Made by a program: the position numbers and the translations under genes. From the NCBI GenBank assembly GCA_902802535.1, contig CADCML010000003.1, positions 62,001-126,000 on the forward strand: 64,000 bases of DNA, in the 5' to 3' direction. The notes below the pieces were generated by a model, which was not told where the DNA came from, ran no database searches, and saw only the letters and a list, made by a program, of their open reading frames with translations. Below, piece by piece: positions 17,388 through 25,500 of this stretch (its first letter is position 1; each line of letters starts with the position of its first letter). Origin of the DNA: an uncultured Bacteroidia bacterium (GTDB taxonomy: Bacteria; Bacteroidota; Bacteroidia; Bacteroidales; F082).

Positions 17388-18983
17388 TTATATCAAAGCC
17401 TTCACGAAATCCATGAACAGTGGATGCGGATGCAGCACCGTTGAGGAATACTCAGGGTGGAACTGTGTGCCGATGTACCAACGAAGGTTGGGTATCTCGA
17501 CGATTTCCACAAGGTTGGCGGCGGGATTGATACCCACGCATCGCATCCCGTGGCTTTGGAATTCATCAAAATAGCGGTTGTTGAACTCGTAACGGTGGCG
17601 GTGTCGCTCCTGGATGAGACTTTGCTCACCGTAGGCCTCCCATGTACGGCTGCCTTTGACAAGTTCGCAATCGTAGGCTCCCAATCGCATCGTGCCGCCC
17701 ATCTGCGTGATGTTCTTCTGCTCTTCCATCATATCGATGACGTTGTGCGGCGTCCTTTCGTCCATCTCACTGCTGTTGGCGTCGACGTAGCCCAACACAT
17801 TTCTGGCAAACTCGATGACCATCATCTGCATACCGAGGCAAATGCCGAAAGTCGGGATGTCATGTGTGCGTGTGTATTCGGCGGCGATAATCTTGCCTTC
17901 AATGCCGCGCTGACCAAAACCTGGGCAGATAACGATGCCCGCCATGCCTGCCAACTGTTCGCCGACGTTCTCGCGGGTGATGAACTCACTGTTGATGAAA
18001 TGCGTCTTCACCTTGCGATCGTTGTAAGTACCCGCATGGGCAAGGCTCTCAAGGATACTCTTATAGGCATCCTGCAAGTCGTACTTGCCCACGATGCCGA
18101 TGTTGACGACCTTTGTGGCACGCTTGCGGCGTTCGAGGAAGTCGCGCCAAGCACCCAGTTCGGGCGTCGGGCCGACCTCCATGCCCATCTTCTTCAGGAT
18201 GATGGCATCAAGGTTCTGGCGCTGCATATTGACTGGCACCTCGTAGATACTCGGCAGGTCTTGGCTTTGGATGACAGCTTCCTGCTCAACATTGCAAAAA
18301 TGGGCGACCTTCATGCGAATCTCGTCACTTAGTTCGTGCTCAGTGCGCAGCACCAAAATATCGGGCTGGATACCCTGTCCTTGCAACTGCTTCACACTCG
18401 TTTGCGTAGGCTTGGTCTTCAGTTCACCAGCGGCGGCCAAATAAGGCACGTAGGTGAGATGTATGTTCAAGGCTCTACGTGAGCCCAACTCCCACCTCAA
18501 TTGTCGGATGGCCTCGATGTAAGGCAACCCCTCAATATCGCCGATGGTGCCGCCAATCTCGGTGATGACAAAGTCAAAATGCTCCTTGGTGGCATTCAGC
18601 AGAATCCTGCGCTTGATCTCATCAGTGATGTGAGGTACCACTTGGATGGTCTTGCCGAGGTAGTCGCCACGGCGTTCACGCTCGATGACGCTGAGGTAAA
18701 TGCGTCCCGTGGTCACACTGTTGTCGCGCGTAGTCTGTATGCCGGTGAAACGCTCATAATGCCCAAGGTCGAGGTCGGTCTCAAAGCCGTCGGCCGTCAC
18801 GTAGCATTCACCGTGTTCGTATGGGTTCAGCGTGCCAGGGTCGACGTTGATGTAAGGGTCAAACTTCTGAATGGTGATTTTATAGCCGCGTGCCTGCAGC
18901 AGCTTTCCAATTGAAGCCGAGATGATGCCTTTCCCCAACGAGGAAGTCACACCACCAGTAATGAAGATATACCTAGTTTCCAT
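17388..18983 (-). CDS. pyrG: CTP synthase
   Basis: A 531-residue enzyme that aminates UTP to CTP with glutamine. The start at 18983 (METRYIFITGGVTSSLGKGI) gives the invariant N-terminus, and longer in-frame extensions are not conserved. The synthetase domain is about 1-265 (GGVTSSLGKG P-loop; INVDPGTLNPYEHGECYV). The class I glutamine amidotransferase domain is about 290-531, with the catalytic Cys in FGICLGMQ and His/Glu in FHPEYSS. A TACCTTTG -7 box lies on the minus strand at 19010-19017. Confidence 0.97.
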   Translation of the reverse strand: METRYIFITGGVTSSLGKGIISASIGKLLQARGYKITIQKFDPYINVDPGTLNPYEHGECYVTADGFETDLDLGHYERFTGIQTTRDNSVTTGRIYLSVIERERRGDYLGKTIQVVPHITDEIKRRILLNATKEHFDFVITEIGGTIGDIEGLPYIEAIRQLRWELGSRRALNIHLTYVPYLAAAGELKTKPTQTSVKQLQGQGIQPDILVLRTEHELSDEIRMKVAHFCNVEQEAVIQSQDLPSIYEVPVNMQRQNLDAIILKKMGMEVGPTPELGAWRDFLERRKRATKVVNIGIVGKYDLQDAYKSILESLAHAGTYNDRKVKTHFINSEFITRENVGEQLAGMAGIVICPGFGQRGIEGKIIAAEYTRTHDIPTFGICLGMQMMVIEFARNVLGYVDANSSEMDERTPHNVIDMMEEQKNITQMGGTMRLGAYDCELVKGSRTWEAYGEQSLIQERHRHRYEFNNRYFDEFQSHGMRCVGINPAANLVEIVEIPNLRWYIGTQFHPEYSSTVLHPHPLFMDFVKALI

Positions 18984-19060
18984 AGTGCCATTTTTTGAAA
19001 AATAAGCCGCAAAGGTAATGTTTATTCCGATAAATGAAAACAAATGTGGAAAATTAGGCG

Positions 19061-19068
19061 TAACTTTG
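19061..19068 (+). promoter_or_regulatory. -7 box upstream of GNAT gene
   Basis: TAACTTTG fits TAnnTTTG and lies 21 bases before the ATG at 19090. No convincing -33 element. The divergent pyrG -7 box is about 45 bases away. Confidence 0.45.
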
Positions 19069-19089
19069 CAGCACGAAATCAAAATTACC

Positions 19090-19713
19090 ATGAACATCCG
19101 ATTGGAACAACCTCAAGACTGGCGCGAGGTGGAGAACCTCACCCGCGAGGCATTCTGGAACGTCTATCGTCCGGGGTGCACCGAGCATTATGTGCTCAAC
19201 CAATATAGATCCAACCCCGATTTCATCCATGAGCTGGATTTTGTGATGGAGGAAGACGGAAAAATCATCGGTCATGTGATGTTTTCAAAAGCCGAAATCA
19301 CCCTTGATGATGGAACCGTGTTCCCCTCATGGACTTTTGGCCCCATCAGCATCCATCCCGAATACAAGCGCAAGGGCTACGGCTTGAAACTCCTGAACTA
19401 CGCGCTTGAAAAGGCCAAAGCCATGAGCATCGGACTGCTCTGCATGGAGGGCAACATTGATTTTTACAAACACGCGGGCTTCGACCTCGCCAGCAAACTG
19501 AAAATACATTATCACGCCGAGTCGAGAGAATCCGAAGTGCCGTATTTCCTTGCACAAGAGTTGATTGCAGGCTATTGGAACGGTCGGGAAGGCACTTATT
19601 GTCCGCCAAAAGGTTACTTTGTGGCTGACGAGAATCCCAAGGCATTCGAGGCGTATGAGGCGACTTTCCCACCGAAAGAAAAGAAAATATTACCTGGACA
19701 ACTATTTCAATGA
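19090..19713 (+). CDS. GNAT-family N-acetyltransferase (YhbS-like)
   Basis: A 207-residue acetyl-CoA-dependent acyltransferase. The ATG at 19090 follows a -7 box; a longer in-frame extension would run through the promoter. GNAT motif A is visible in FGPISIHPEYKRKGYGLKLL (about 75-95), and LCMEGNIDFYKHAGF matches the motif B region of YhbS-like enzymes. Substrate unknown. It is followed by the zinc-ribbon protein gene after 53 bases on the same strand. Confidence 0.85.
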   Translation: MNIRLEQPQDWREVENLTREAFWNVYRPGCTEHYVLNQYRSNPDFIHELDFVMEEDGKIIGHVMFSKAEITLDDGTVFPSWTFGPISIHPEYKRKGYGLKLLNYALEKAKAMSIGLLCMEGNIDFYKHAGFDLASKLKIHYHAESRESEVPYFLAQELIAGYWNGREGTYCPPKGYFVADENPKAFEAYEATFPPKEKKILPGQLFQ

Positions 19714-19766
19714 ACTTTTGAGACCGCATCAGAGTGGATTAACAACAACATTAAAAGATAACAATT

Positions 19767-20501
19767 ATGGAAAACGAAATGAAATTTTGTCAGAGCTGCG
19801 GAATGCCTCTGAATGATCAAGTGCTCGGCACCAACGCCGACGGCAGCAAGAACGAAGAATATTGCATGTATTGCTATAAGGACGGTAAGTTCCTGCAAGA
19901 CTGCACGATGGACGAGATGATTGAGCACTGCGCCCAATTTGTGAACGAAGTCAACAAGGGGCTGCCCCAACCCATCACGAAGGAAGAATACATCGGGCAG
20001 ATGAAGATGTACTTCCCGCACTTGAAACGCTGGCGCGAAACCATGAAGGTGACGGACGAGGCCATGCCTGAAAATCCTGCCTTGGCGGGTGTTAAGAACC
20101 TTATTGCCCAAATGGCTGATACATTGCCTATTACCATGATTTCATCGGTGGACGATGAAGGCTATCCCTGCACCAAGGCGATGCTTTCGCCTCGAGTTCG
20201 TGAGGGCATTAAGGTGTTCTATTTCACCACCAACACCTTCTCGCTGCGTGTGGCGCATTACAAAGCGAACCCCAAGGCCAGCATCTATTTCTACGATGGG
20301 GAAGGTTTCAAAGGCATGATGCTTCGTGGCACGATGGAGGTGCTGATGGATGCCAAAAGCAAGGAGATGATTTGGCGCGATGGCGACACTGAGTATTACC
20401 CCGGCGGCGTAACCGACCCCAACTATTGTGTGCTGAAATTCACTGCCACGGATGGCCGCTTCTATAGCGATTTCTATCCAAGGAGTTTTGTTATTGAATA
20501 A
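19767..20501 (+). CDS. Zinc-ribbon domain fused to pyridoxamine 5'-phosphate oxidase-like domain
   Basis: A 244-residue fusion. Residues 1-75 are a zinc-ribbon domain with four Cys (KFCQSCGMPL and EYCMYCY), as in the putative zinc ribbon family common in Bacteroidetes. Residues about 110-244 are a PNPOx-like split-barrel flavin domain of the general stress protein 26 type (ITMISSVDDEGYPCTKAM, YKANPKASIYF). The family binds FMN or F420 and reduces small molecules; the actual substrate is unknown. The next gene begins five bases downstream, so they are probably one operon. Confidence 0.85.
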   Translation: MENEMKFCQSCGMPLNDQVLGTNADGSKNEEYCMYCYKDGKFLQDCTMDEMIEHCAQFVNEVNKGLPQPITKEEYIGQMKMYFPHLKRWRETMKVTDEAMPENPALAGVKNLIAQMADTLPITMISSVDDEGYPCTKAMLSPRVREGIKVFYFTTNTFSLRVAHYKANPKASIYFYDGEGFKGMMLRGTMEVLMDAKSKEMIWRDGDTEYYPGGVTDPNYCVLKFTATDGRFYSDFYPRSFVIE

Positions 20502-20506
20502 ACAAA

Positions 20507-20914
20507 ATGGTAAAACTTCAGAAATTCTTGACCTTGTTCATCGGCATCGGTGCAGTGGTCGGTGCCTTGATGATGTGGATTGACCCCTCAGGCCAAAAGT
20601 GGGGCATGGAACCACTACTTGAAATGCTGAGGGCCAAAATGCCTTGGCCCGATGTCTTTTTTAAAAACTTCATCCCTTCGGGCTTCGTGTTATTGGCAGT
20701 GAATGGCCTCACTCAGTTTTTGGCAACAATTCTTTTGTTCAAAAAACATCGCCTCGCGCCTCACGCTGTTTTCGCCTGCGGCATCATCCTCATGCTTTGG
20801 ATTGTCCTCGAATGGTGGGTGTGGGGTTTCAATTTTATGAGCAACATCTATTTTGTGTTTGGTTTGGTTGAGGCTGTTGCCGCTGTGATTAGTTTGAGAA
20901 GACAAAAAAGTTGA
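20507..20914 (+). CDS. Small four-helix membrane protein
   Basis: A 135-residue hydrophobic protein with four predicted membrane segments (about 8-25, 58-78, 88-106, 112-128). No catalytic motif. It resembles uncharacterised membrane proteins often found beside DoxX-like or stress genes; function unknown. It closely follows the zinc-ribbon/flavin protein gene. Confidence 0.7.
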   Translation: MVKLQKFLTLFIGIGAVVGALMMWIDPSGQKWGMEPLLEMLRAKMPWPDVFFKNFIPSGFVLLAVNGLTQFLATILLFKKHRLAPHAVFACGIILMLWIVLEWWVWGFNFMSNIYFVFGLVEAVAAVISLRRQKS

Positions 20915-20990
20915 TTTTTTAAGGCGTGGCTTTAGGGTTGCTTCTTGAAACTATAATAGAGCGTTTAGGCTTCTTTTTGGCAAATTATTA

Positions 20991-21021
20991 TTGCTTGTTT
21001 GCGGGGTTTATAGTATTTTTG
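20991..21021 (+). promoter_or_regulatory. Promoter of the RhuM-like gene
   Basis: TTGC at 20991-20994 and TATTTTTG at 21014-21021 are separated by 19 bases; the ATG at 21040 follows 18 bases later. Confidence 0.5.
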
Positions 21022-21039
21022 TGCCATAATTGTAATGGT

Positions 21040-21474
21040 ATGAATCAAAACGAAAACACGGTTTCTTTGCCTACTTCAATAAACAAAGGCGAAATTGTAC
21101 TGTATCAGCCCAATGATAACATTAGACTTGAAGTAAGGTTAGACAAAGAAACGGTCTGGCTCACGCAACAACAAATTGCCGATTTGTTTGGTGTAAAGCA
21201 ACCAGCTATCTCAAAACACATTGCAAATATCTATAAATCAGGTGAATTAGAAGAAAGTAGCACATATTCCATTTTGGAATACATGGGTAATGACGGGAAA
21301 CAATTGTACTCCACAAAAGCCTATAATTTGGATATGATTCTTTCTGTTGGCTACAGGGTAAACAGCATCCATGCCACCCGATTTCGTCAGTGGGCAAACT
21401 GGGATATTCATAAACTGGAATGGAACGAGGAGAAAGAGGAATTTGAATACAACCAATACAAAACGTACGAATAA
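21040..21474 (+). pseudogene. Truncated RhuM-family protein (virulence/defence-associated)
   Basis: A 144-residue product that matches the N-terminal part of RhuM (Fic/virulence RhuM family), which is normally about 330 residues. The recognisable part is DKETVWLTQQQIADLFGV (HTH-like), followed by STYSILEYMGNDGKQLYSTKAYNLD..ILSVGYRVNS and ATRFRQWAN. Exactly after RFRQWAN, where full-length proteins continue into a long helical domain, the sequence changes to an acidic tail and stops. It has its own promoter and may still make a protein, but is best called a truncated remnant. AT-rich compared with flanking metabolic genes. Confidence 0.75.
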
Positions 21475-21506
21475 GGTATTGTGCTCAATAATAACACAAT
21501 AAAACA

Positions 21507-22040
21507 ATGAGACAATTGCCCAATACGCTATCGGCACTCAGATTGCTCGGGGCAATTGTTCTCTTGTTTTGCGACGTGAAAGGCATCGCTTTTTGGTCTG
21601 TCTATCTTTTTTGTGGCATCAGCGACATGCTCGACGGATTTCTGGCGCGCAAACTCAATGCTGCAACCCCTTTCGGTGCTGTATTGGACAGCGTGGCAGA
21701 CCTTTGTTTTGTAGTATGTTGCTGTTGTAAGTTGATACCCGTATTGGAGTTCCCGTTATGGATGTGGATATGGTGCGGAATGATAGCCATCATAAAATTG
21801 ATGAACCAAGCATTCGCATTGGTATTATTCAAAAGATGCATCTTTCTTCACAGCATTGCGAACAAGGCGACAGGATTGCTGCTCTTTGTTGGAATACCTT
21901 TGGCATTATTCATTGAATCAATAATTCCTTTCATTATCGTAGCCATCATCGCCACCTTCGCTGCGATTCAGGAAGGACATCTTATCCGAACAAAAAAAAT
22001 TCAAATTGATGTCACCTTTTGCCTTCCAAACTTGTTATAG
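21507..22040 (+). CDS. CDP-alcohol phosphatidyltransferase family membrane protein
   Basis: A 177-residue integral membrane enzyme that transfers a phosphatidyl group from CDP-diacylglycerol (or similar) to an alcohol. The family signature D-x2-DG-x2-AR-x8-G-x3-D-x3-D is complete in the segment running from SDMLDGFLARKL to VLDSVAD (about residues 39-64). About five to six membrane helices. The acceptor alcohol cannot be told from sequence. The C-terminus after EGHLIRTKK looks irregular and may be frayed. Confidence 0.82.
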   Translation: MRQLPNTLSALRLLGAIVLLFCDVKGIAFWSVYLFCGISDMLDGFLARKLNAATPFGAVLDSVADLCFVVCCCCKLIPVLEFPLWMWIWCGMIAIIKLMNQAFALVLFKRCIFLHSIANKATGLLLFVGIPLALFIESIIPFIIVAIIATFAAIQEGHLIRTKKIQIDVTFCLPNLL

Positions 22041-22091
22041 GAGCGAACTGGTTCAGAAAACAGAAGTCTAACAATTTAAAACAAAAAGAAA

Positions 22092-22574
22092 ATGGATAGC
22101 AATTTAGTTTGGTTGAATTTTGTCGACACGATTCCCGTTATTGCATGTGGATGCGTACTTCCTATTGTGTTTATTTGGCTGGAAACGCGTCGTAAAATTA
22201 ACGAGTCAAGAGACCGTATGCAAATTGTAACGACGGCCATCGAGAAACATCCTGACATGGATGTCGAAGAACTGATGAAAAAAATTTCATCCAAGAAAAA
22301 GTCGCTGAAGGAAAAACTGCTCGCGAAACTGCTTTGGGGCTGCATCACCACTATACTGGGCATCGGCTTGATTGGATTTGGCATCTTCCTTATTAATACA
22401 ATAAGCAAAGATACACAGAAGATTCACATGGCAGACGATGTTCAGACCGCCATTGCTTTCGGCGTGATTCTTCTGGCCATAGGTGCCGCCTTCATCATCA
22501 ACTATGGCGTGGGTAGAAAGATGCTCGCCAAGGAGATTGAGGCAGAGGAAAAACAGATGACAAAACAGGCATAA
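22092..22574 (+). CDS. DUF6249-like membrane protein, first gene of an ECF sigma operon
   Basis: A 160-residue protein with an N-terminal helix (about 12-30), a basic cytoplasmic loop (HPDMDVEELMKKISSKKKS) and two further helices (about 80-102 and 118-138). Such proteins regularly precede ECF sigma factor genes in Bacteroidetes; role unknown. The sigma factor GTG start follows three bases after its stop, so the two are co-transcribed. Confidence 0.72.
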   Translation: MDSNLVWLNFVDTIPVIACGCVLPIVFIWLETRRKINESRDRMQIVTTAIEKHPDMDVEELMKKISSKKKSLKEKLLAKLLWGCITTILGIGLIGFGIFLINTISKDTQKIHMADDVQTAIAFGVILLAIGAAFIINYGVGRKMLAKEIEAEEKQMTKQA

Positions 22575-22577
22575 TCC

Positions 22578-23054
22578 GTGACGCGTGAAGGATTCATAGA
22601 ACTTGTGGAACGTGAGCAGGAGGCCTTGCGTGGCTTCTTGCTCTACCTCTGCTGCGGCAACAAGGAAGAGGCTGACGACATCGCACAGGATGCGTTGGTG
22701 AAAGCCTATCTCTCGTCGGCGGGCTATCAGGAGAAGGGGAGGTTCCGCTCGTGGCTTTTCAAAATCGCTCACAACACTTTCCTCAACCATAAAGCGAGCC
22801 TGCGCTACACGGAAAGCATCGAGGAGGCAAGAACACTCGTCAGCAACAATGCTGCCGATGCTTCTTTCGAGCACCAAGACCTCTATTTGGCTTTGCGCAC
22901 CCTACCGCCCAAAGAGCGCTCGGCCATCACGCTGTTCTACCTCAACGGATACAATATCAAAGAGATAGCCGCGATTACCGAGGCATCGGAAGATGCCGTA
23001 AAAAAACAACTCTCACGGGGACGTGACCAACTGAAAGAAAAACTGAAGCTATGA
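22578..23054 (+). CDS. ECF-type RNA polymerase sigma factor
   Basis: A 158-residue sigma-70 family protein. Region 2 is at about 10-75 (NKEEADDIAQDALVKAY, FRSWLFKIAHNTFLNH), region 4 at about 105-155 (LPPKERSAITLFYLNGYNIKEI..SEDAVKKQLSRGR). The start is a GTG, as no ATG is available in frame before region 2. It overlaps the next gene by four bases (ATGA), typical of a sigma/anti-sigma pair. Target promoters unknown. Confidence 0.9.
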   Translation: MTREGFIELVEREQEALRGFLLYLCCGNKEEADDIAQDALVKAYLSSAGYQEKGRFRSWLFKIAHNTFLNHKASLRYTESIEEARTLVSNNAADASFEHQDLYLALRTLPPKERSAITLFYLNGYNIKEIAAITEASEDAVKKQLSRGRDQLKEKLKL

Positions 23055-23452
23055 ACAAAGACAAAGCCTTAGAGGAACTTTTCCTCGCCCAGAAACCCCA
23101 ATTCGATGATAGCGAAGCCTTTATGGCCTCGCTCAACAAACGTTTGGATGCCGTGGAGTACATCAAACAGCACCAAGAGGCCACGATTCGTCGCTACAAG
23201 ATGGCTTTGGTGGTGGCTTTTGTCGTGGGCATTATCAGCGGCGGCATCACCATCGTCTATATGCTTTCCATGCCCGTCGGGGTGCCGCTTTTCACCTTCC
23301 AAGTGCAAACGGGCTGGCTCTCATGGCTTGCCACAAACTCCCGACTGCTGACTACCACGGCGCTCTCTTTATTGGTTACGTTTGGGCTTATCAGCATTGT
23401 CAGTAATATTCAGGATATTAGGAACATGAGAGTTGACCATGCGTTGCAATAG
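23051..23452 (+). CDS. Membrane protein, probable anti-sigma factor
   Basis: A 133-residue protein with a short cytoplasmic N-terminal helix region (DDSEAFMASLNKRLDAVEYI) and about three membrane segments (about 52-75, 80-92, 100-120). The four-base overlap with the ECF sigma gene and the topology suggest an anti-sigma partner, though no zinc anti-sigma motif (H-x3-C-x2-C) is seen. Confidence 0.6.
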   Translation: MNKDKALEELFLAQKPQFDDSEAFMASLNKRLDAVEYIKQHQEATIRRYKMALVVAFVVGIISGGITIVYMLSMPVGVPLFTFQVQTGWLSWLATNSRLLTTTALSLLVTFGLISIVSNIQDIRNMRVDHALQ

Positions 23453-23497
23453 TCAAAACTAATAAAGATTATCAATGGGTCACCAAGGGAATCGTAC

Positions 23498-24034
23498 TTA
23501 TGACTTTGACATAATTGGTAATAATGGCATAGGGATTGCTTTTAACTCCAATTTGACTTTATCTTGGAAATTGTTTTTTGATAGAAAATATTCCTGTAAT
23601 TCTTTTTTTATCAGTGCTAATGTTGGTACGACAAGCCAAAAGTTCAATTTCTTATCATTGTATTGCTTTGAAAGAAACGAAGATGCATTATAAAGAATCC
23701 ATTCTATTTTCTGTTTCCCAAAACAAGCGCGAGATTTGGTTGAAAACTTGCACTGGATATAGGCTTTGAAATCGTCTTTGCTGATAATGATGTCCATTCC
23801 ACCATCAAGAAACCCTTTGTGTAAGCCTAGGTATTCAACTTGGAAACCTTCCTCTTCATATTTTTGGCCAACATACTTTTCGTAAATATAACCCCAATCA
23901 CTGGAATCTAAATCGGAATATTGGTACTTATGAATAGTGCAGTTGCCTGTTTTAGAAATGATTCTGACAACACGACTATTATGGTCAATTTCTAATCGAC
24001 CTTTTGACAGGTTTGATGCTACATGCTTTGTCAT
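23498..24034 (-). CDS. Mrr-like PD-(D/E)XK restriction endonuclease-type protein
   Basis: A 178-residue protein with the core of an Mrr-family nuclease: helix with Glu (IYEKYVGQKYEEEGF, about 50-64), GFLDGGMDIII (Asp, about 73-83) and AYIQCKF (Q-x-K catalytic strand, about 91-97), then a central Trp-rich region and LNFWLVVPT. All catalytic positions of the fold look intact. The gene lies 54 bases downstream of the ATPase gene on the same strand, so they probably form an operon. One 60-base line of the gene (23581-23640) is only about 32% G+C, lower than neighbouring metabolic genes, suggesting transfer. A defence role is inferred. Confidence 0.72.
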   Translation of the reverse strand: MTKHVASNLSKGRLEIDHNSRVVRIISKTGNCTIHKYQYSDLDSSDWGYIYEKYVGQKYEEEGFQVEYLGLHKGFLDGGMDIIISKDDFKAYIQCKFSTKSRACFGKQKIEWILYNASSFLSKQYNDKKLNFWLVVPTLALIKKELQEYFLSKNNFQDKVKLELKAIPMPLLPIMSKS

Positions 24035-24088
24035 ATATTAGGAAAAACTCTAAATATTCTCATTGGTACATGGTGGAAGCCATACAAA

Positions 24089-25228
24089 TCAAATCCGCTT
24101 CAACCAAAGGCCGAGAAAGCGGTCATACACGATGTAACCTTCGGAAGTCTGATAGACCAAATCCTTATCAACCAACACTTTCAATGCCGACTTGACACTG
24201 CTGGCACTGGGCAGTTCAAAGCGTTTGATAAACTCATTGCCCAACGGCTGTTCAACAACATCCGCATGGGCAATGGCTTTGAGCAGACTGAACTGGTTGT
24301 CGGTCAAAAACGAGACAAGCATCTGATAATGTGATGCCAAGGCATTGACATGAAACAGAATAGCCTCGATCGCTTGTCTGTCCGTTTCCACCTTTTTCCC
24401 CTGCTCGTACAACCGATTCAGGATGGCTTGCAGATACCAAGTATAGCCGTCGAAACGCTGATAGATATTATGGAACACCTCTGGGCTGAACGAGCCTTTC
24501 TTTGCCTCAAAGAACTTTCTGGCAAAATCATAGTAGGTTTCCTCTTGAAGTGGCTCCAGATTCATCAGTTGCGTACTCTGATAGAAAGGCCTATTGGGAG
24601 CACAAAACATCTCTTCCATCAAATGCTTCTTGCTACCGGAAAAGATAAACTTCACATGGTGTATAAACTGGATATAGGAACGCAACATGGCCTCGGTGCC
24701 TTTTTCAGGATATTCCGTAATTTGCTGAAACTCATCGATGGCTAAATACACGGGCTTGTTCAGGTCGTTCAGATGGGTGAAGATGCTCTTGAGCGTGTAT
24801 TCAGCCTGCACAGGAACCACGCTGACGGAAACAGTGGGCAATCCAGTCATCAAATCAGGGGTAATCGTAGGCCGTAATCCCTTGAAGAAATCCAGAACCT
24901 TGTTGCCAAACGACTTCTCCCTTTCCAATGCGTCTTCGATAACTGCCCTGCACAATGTTTCCACAAATTCCTGTAGGTTTTTGGTCGAGAAGATGTCAAC
25001 ATAAATGCAAATAGCATCCTTGTTTTCCTTCTTAATTTGATAGAATGCGTGGTTTATTAGCCCTGTTTTTCCTATTTTTCTTGGAGAAATTAGGGTTAAA
25101 TTGCGCCCATTATTGAGTGCAGAAATCATGTTTTTTGTTTCTTCCTCACGATCGCAGAAATATTCTGGACCTTCATATCCCTGATAAACAAACGGATTAT
25201 CAAGTTGTTTCTGTTTTGCTTTTGCCAT
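24089..25228 (-). CDS. AAA ATPase of the ATPase_2 (archaeal-type) family, copy 2
   Basis: A 379-residue P-loop ATPase starting at ATG 25228 (MAKAKQKQLDNPFVYQG). An ATG 18 bases upstream (25246) is possible, but it falls inside the palindromic flank CATTGCG and the downstream start aligns better with the paralogue at 3829-4956. Walker A is SPRKIGKTGLI, Walker B is VYLAIDEFQQI, and FIFSGSKKHLM follows. The C-terminal 90 residues resemble a winged helix (NEFIKRFELPSASSVKSALKV). It heads a two-gene unit with the Mrr-like nuclease. The pairing of a DNA-binding ATPase and nuclease suggests a defence module, but this is inference. Confidence 0.8.
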   Translation of the reverse strand: MAKAKQKQLDNPFVYQGYEGPEYFCDREEETKNMISALNNGRNLTLISPRKIGKTGLINHAFYQIKKENKDAICIYVDIFSTKNLQEFVETLCRAVIEDALEREKSFGNKVLDFFKGLRPTITPDLMTGLPTVSVSVVPVQAEYTLKSIFTHLNDLNKPVYLAIDEFQQITEYPEKGTEAMLRSYIQFIHHVKFIFSGSKKHLMEEMFCAPNRPFYQSTQLMNLEPLQEETYYDFARKFFEAKKGSFSPEVFHNIYQRFDGYTWYLQAILNRLYEQGKKVETDRQAIEAILFHVNALASHYQMLVSFLTDNQFSLLKAIAHADVVEQPLGNEFIKRFELPSASSVKSALKVLVDKDLVYQTSEGYIVYDRFLGLWLKRI

Positions 25229-25243
25229 AACGATATGTGTTTT

Positions 25244-25300
25244 CATTGCGTAAATCTCGTAACGAAACTTTCGTAACGAACTTTTCGCAATGCAAAAATA
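25244..25300 (-). promoter_or_regulatory. Palindromic repeat cluster in the leader of ATPase copy 2
   Basis: Two 14-bp units, CGTAACGAAACTTT (25258-25271) and CGTAACGAACTTTT (25272-25285), each hold the odd-length palindrome (T)TCGT-A-ACGA(A). They are enclosed by CATTGCG (25244-25250) and CGCAATG (25286-25292). A minus-strand -7 box (TATTTTTG, complement of 25293-25300) abuts the cluster, so the repeats fall in the leader between the start site and the ATG. Confidence 0.6.
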
Positions 25301-25436
25301 GATATTTTTGTTTTAATTGCCATATTTTTCGCTGTTTTAGAAACTTTTTTTGTAGTCTGTTGTAATTATTCCGTTTTTCCTGCGACTAAATAAGCAAACG
25401 ATGAAAGCAAAAATAGAGACGAAAGAATTAGAGAAA

Positions 25437-25468
25437 GGGCGCAGTCGCAAAGCGATTGCGCCTTTTTT
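25437..25468 (+). terminator. Terminator-like hairpin upstream of sstT
   Basis: GGCGCA-g-TCGC AAA GCGA-t-TGCGCC is followed by six T. No plus-strand gene precedes it (the upstream gene is divergent), so it may be an attenuator of sstT or end a short transcript. A -7-like TATTTTTG (25470-25477) starts right after the T run. The remaining bases 25301-25436 hold nothing else I recognise. Confidence 0.6.
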
Positions 25469-25500
25469 GTATTTTTGCGGCATAATTCCAAAAACATGCC

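Noticed and set aside
19018..19089. N-terminal extension of the GNAT protein, and similar upstream extensions of pyrG, cinA, bcp and pepP
   Set aside because: The extra codons run through promoter boxes and are not part of the conserved domains, so downstream ATGs were chosen.
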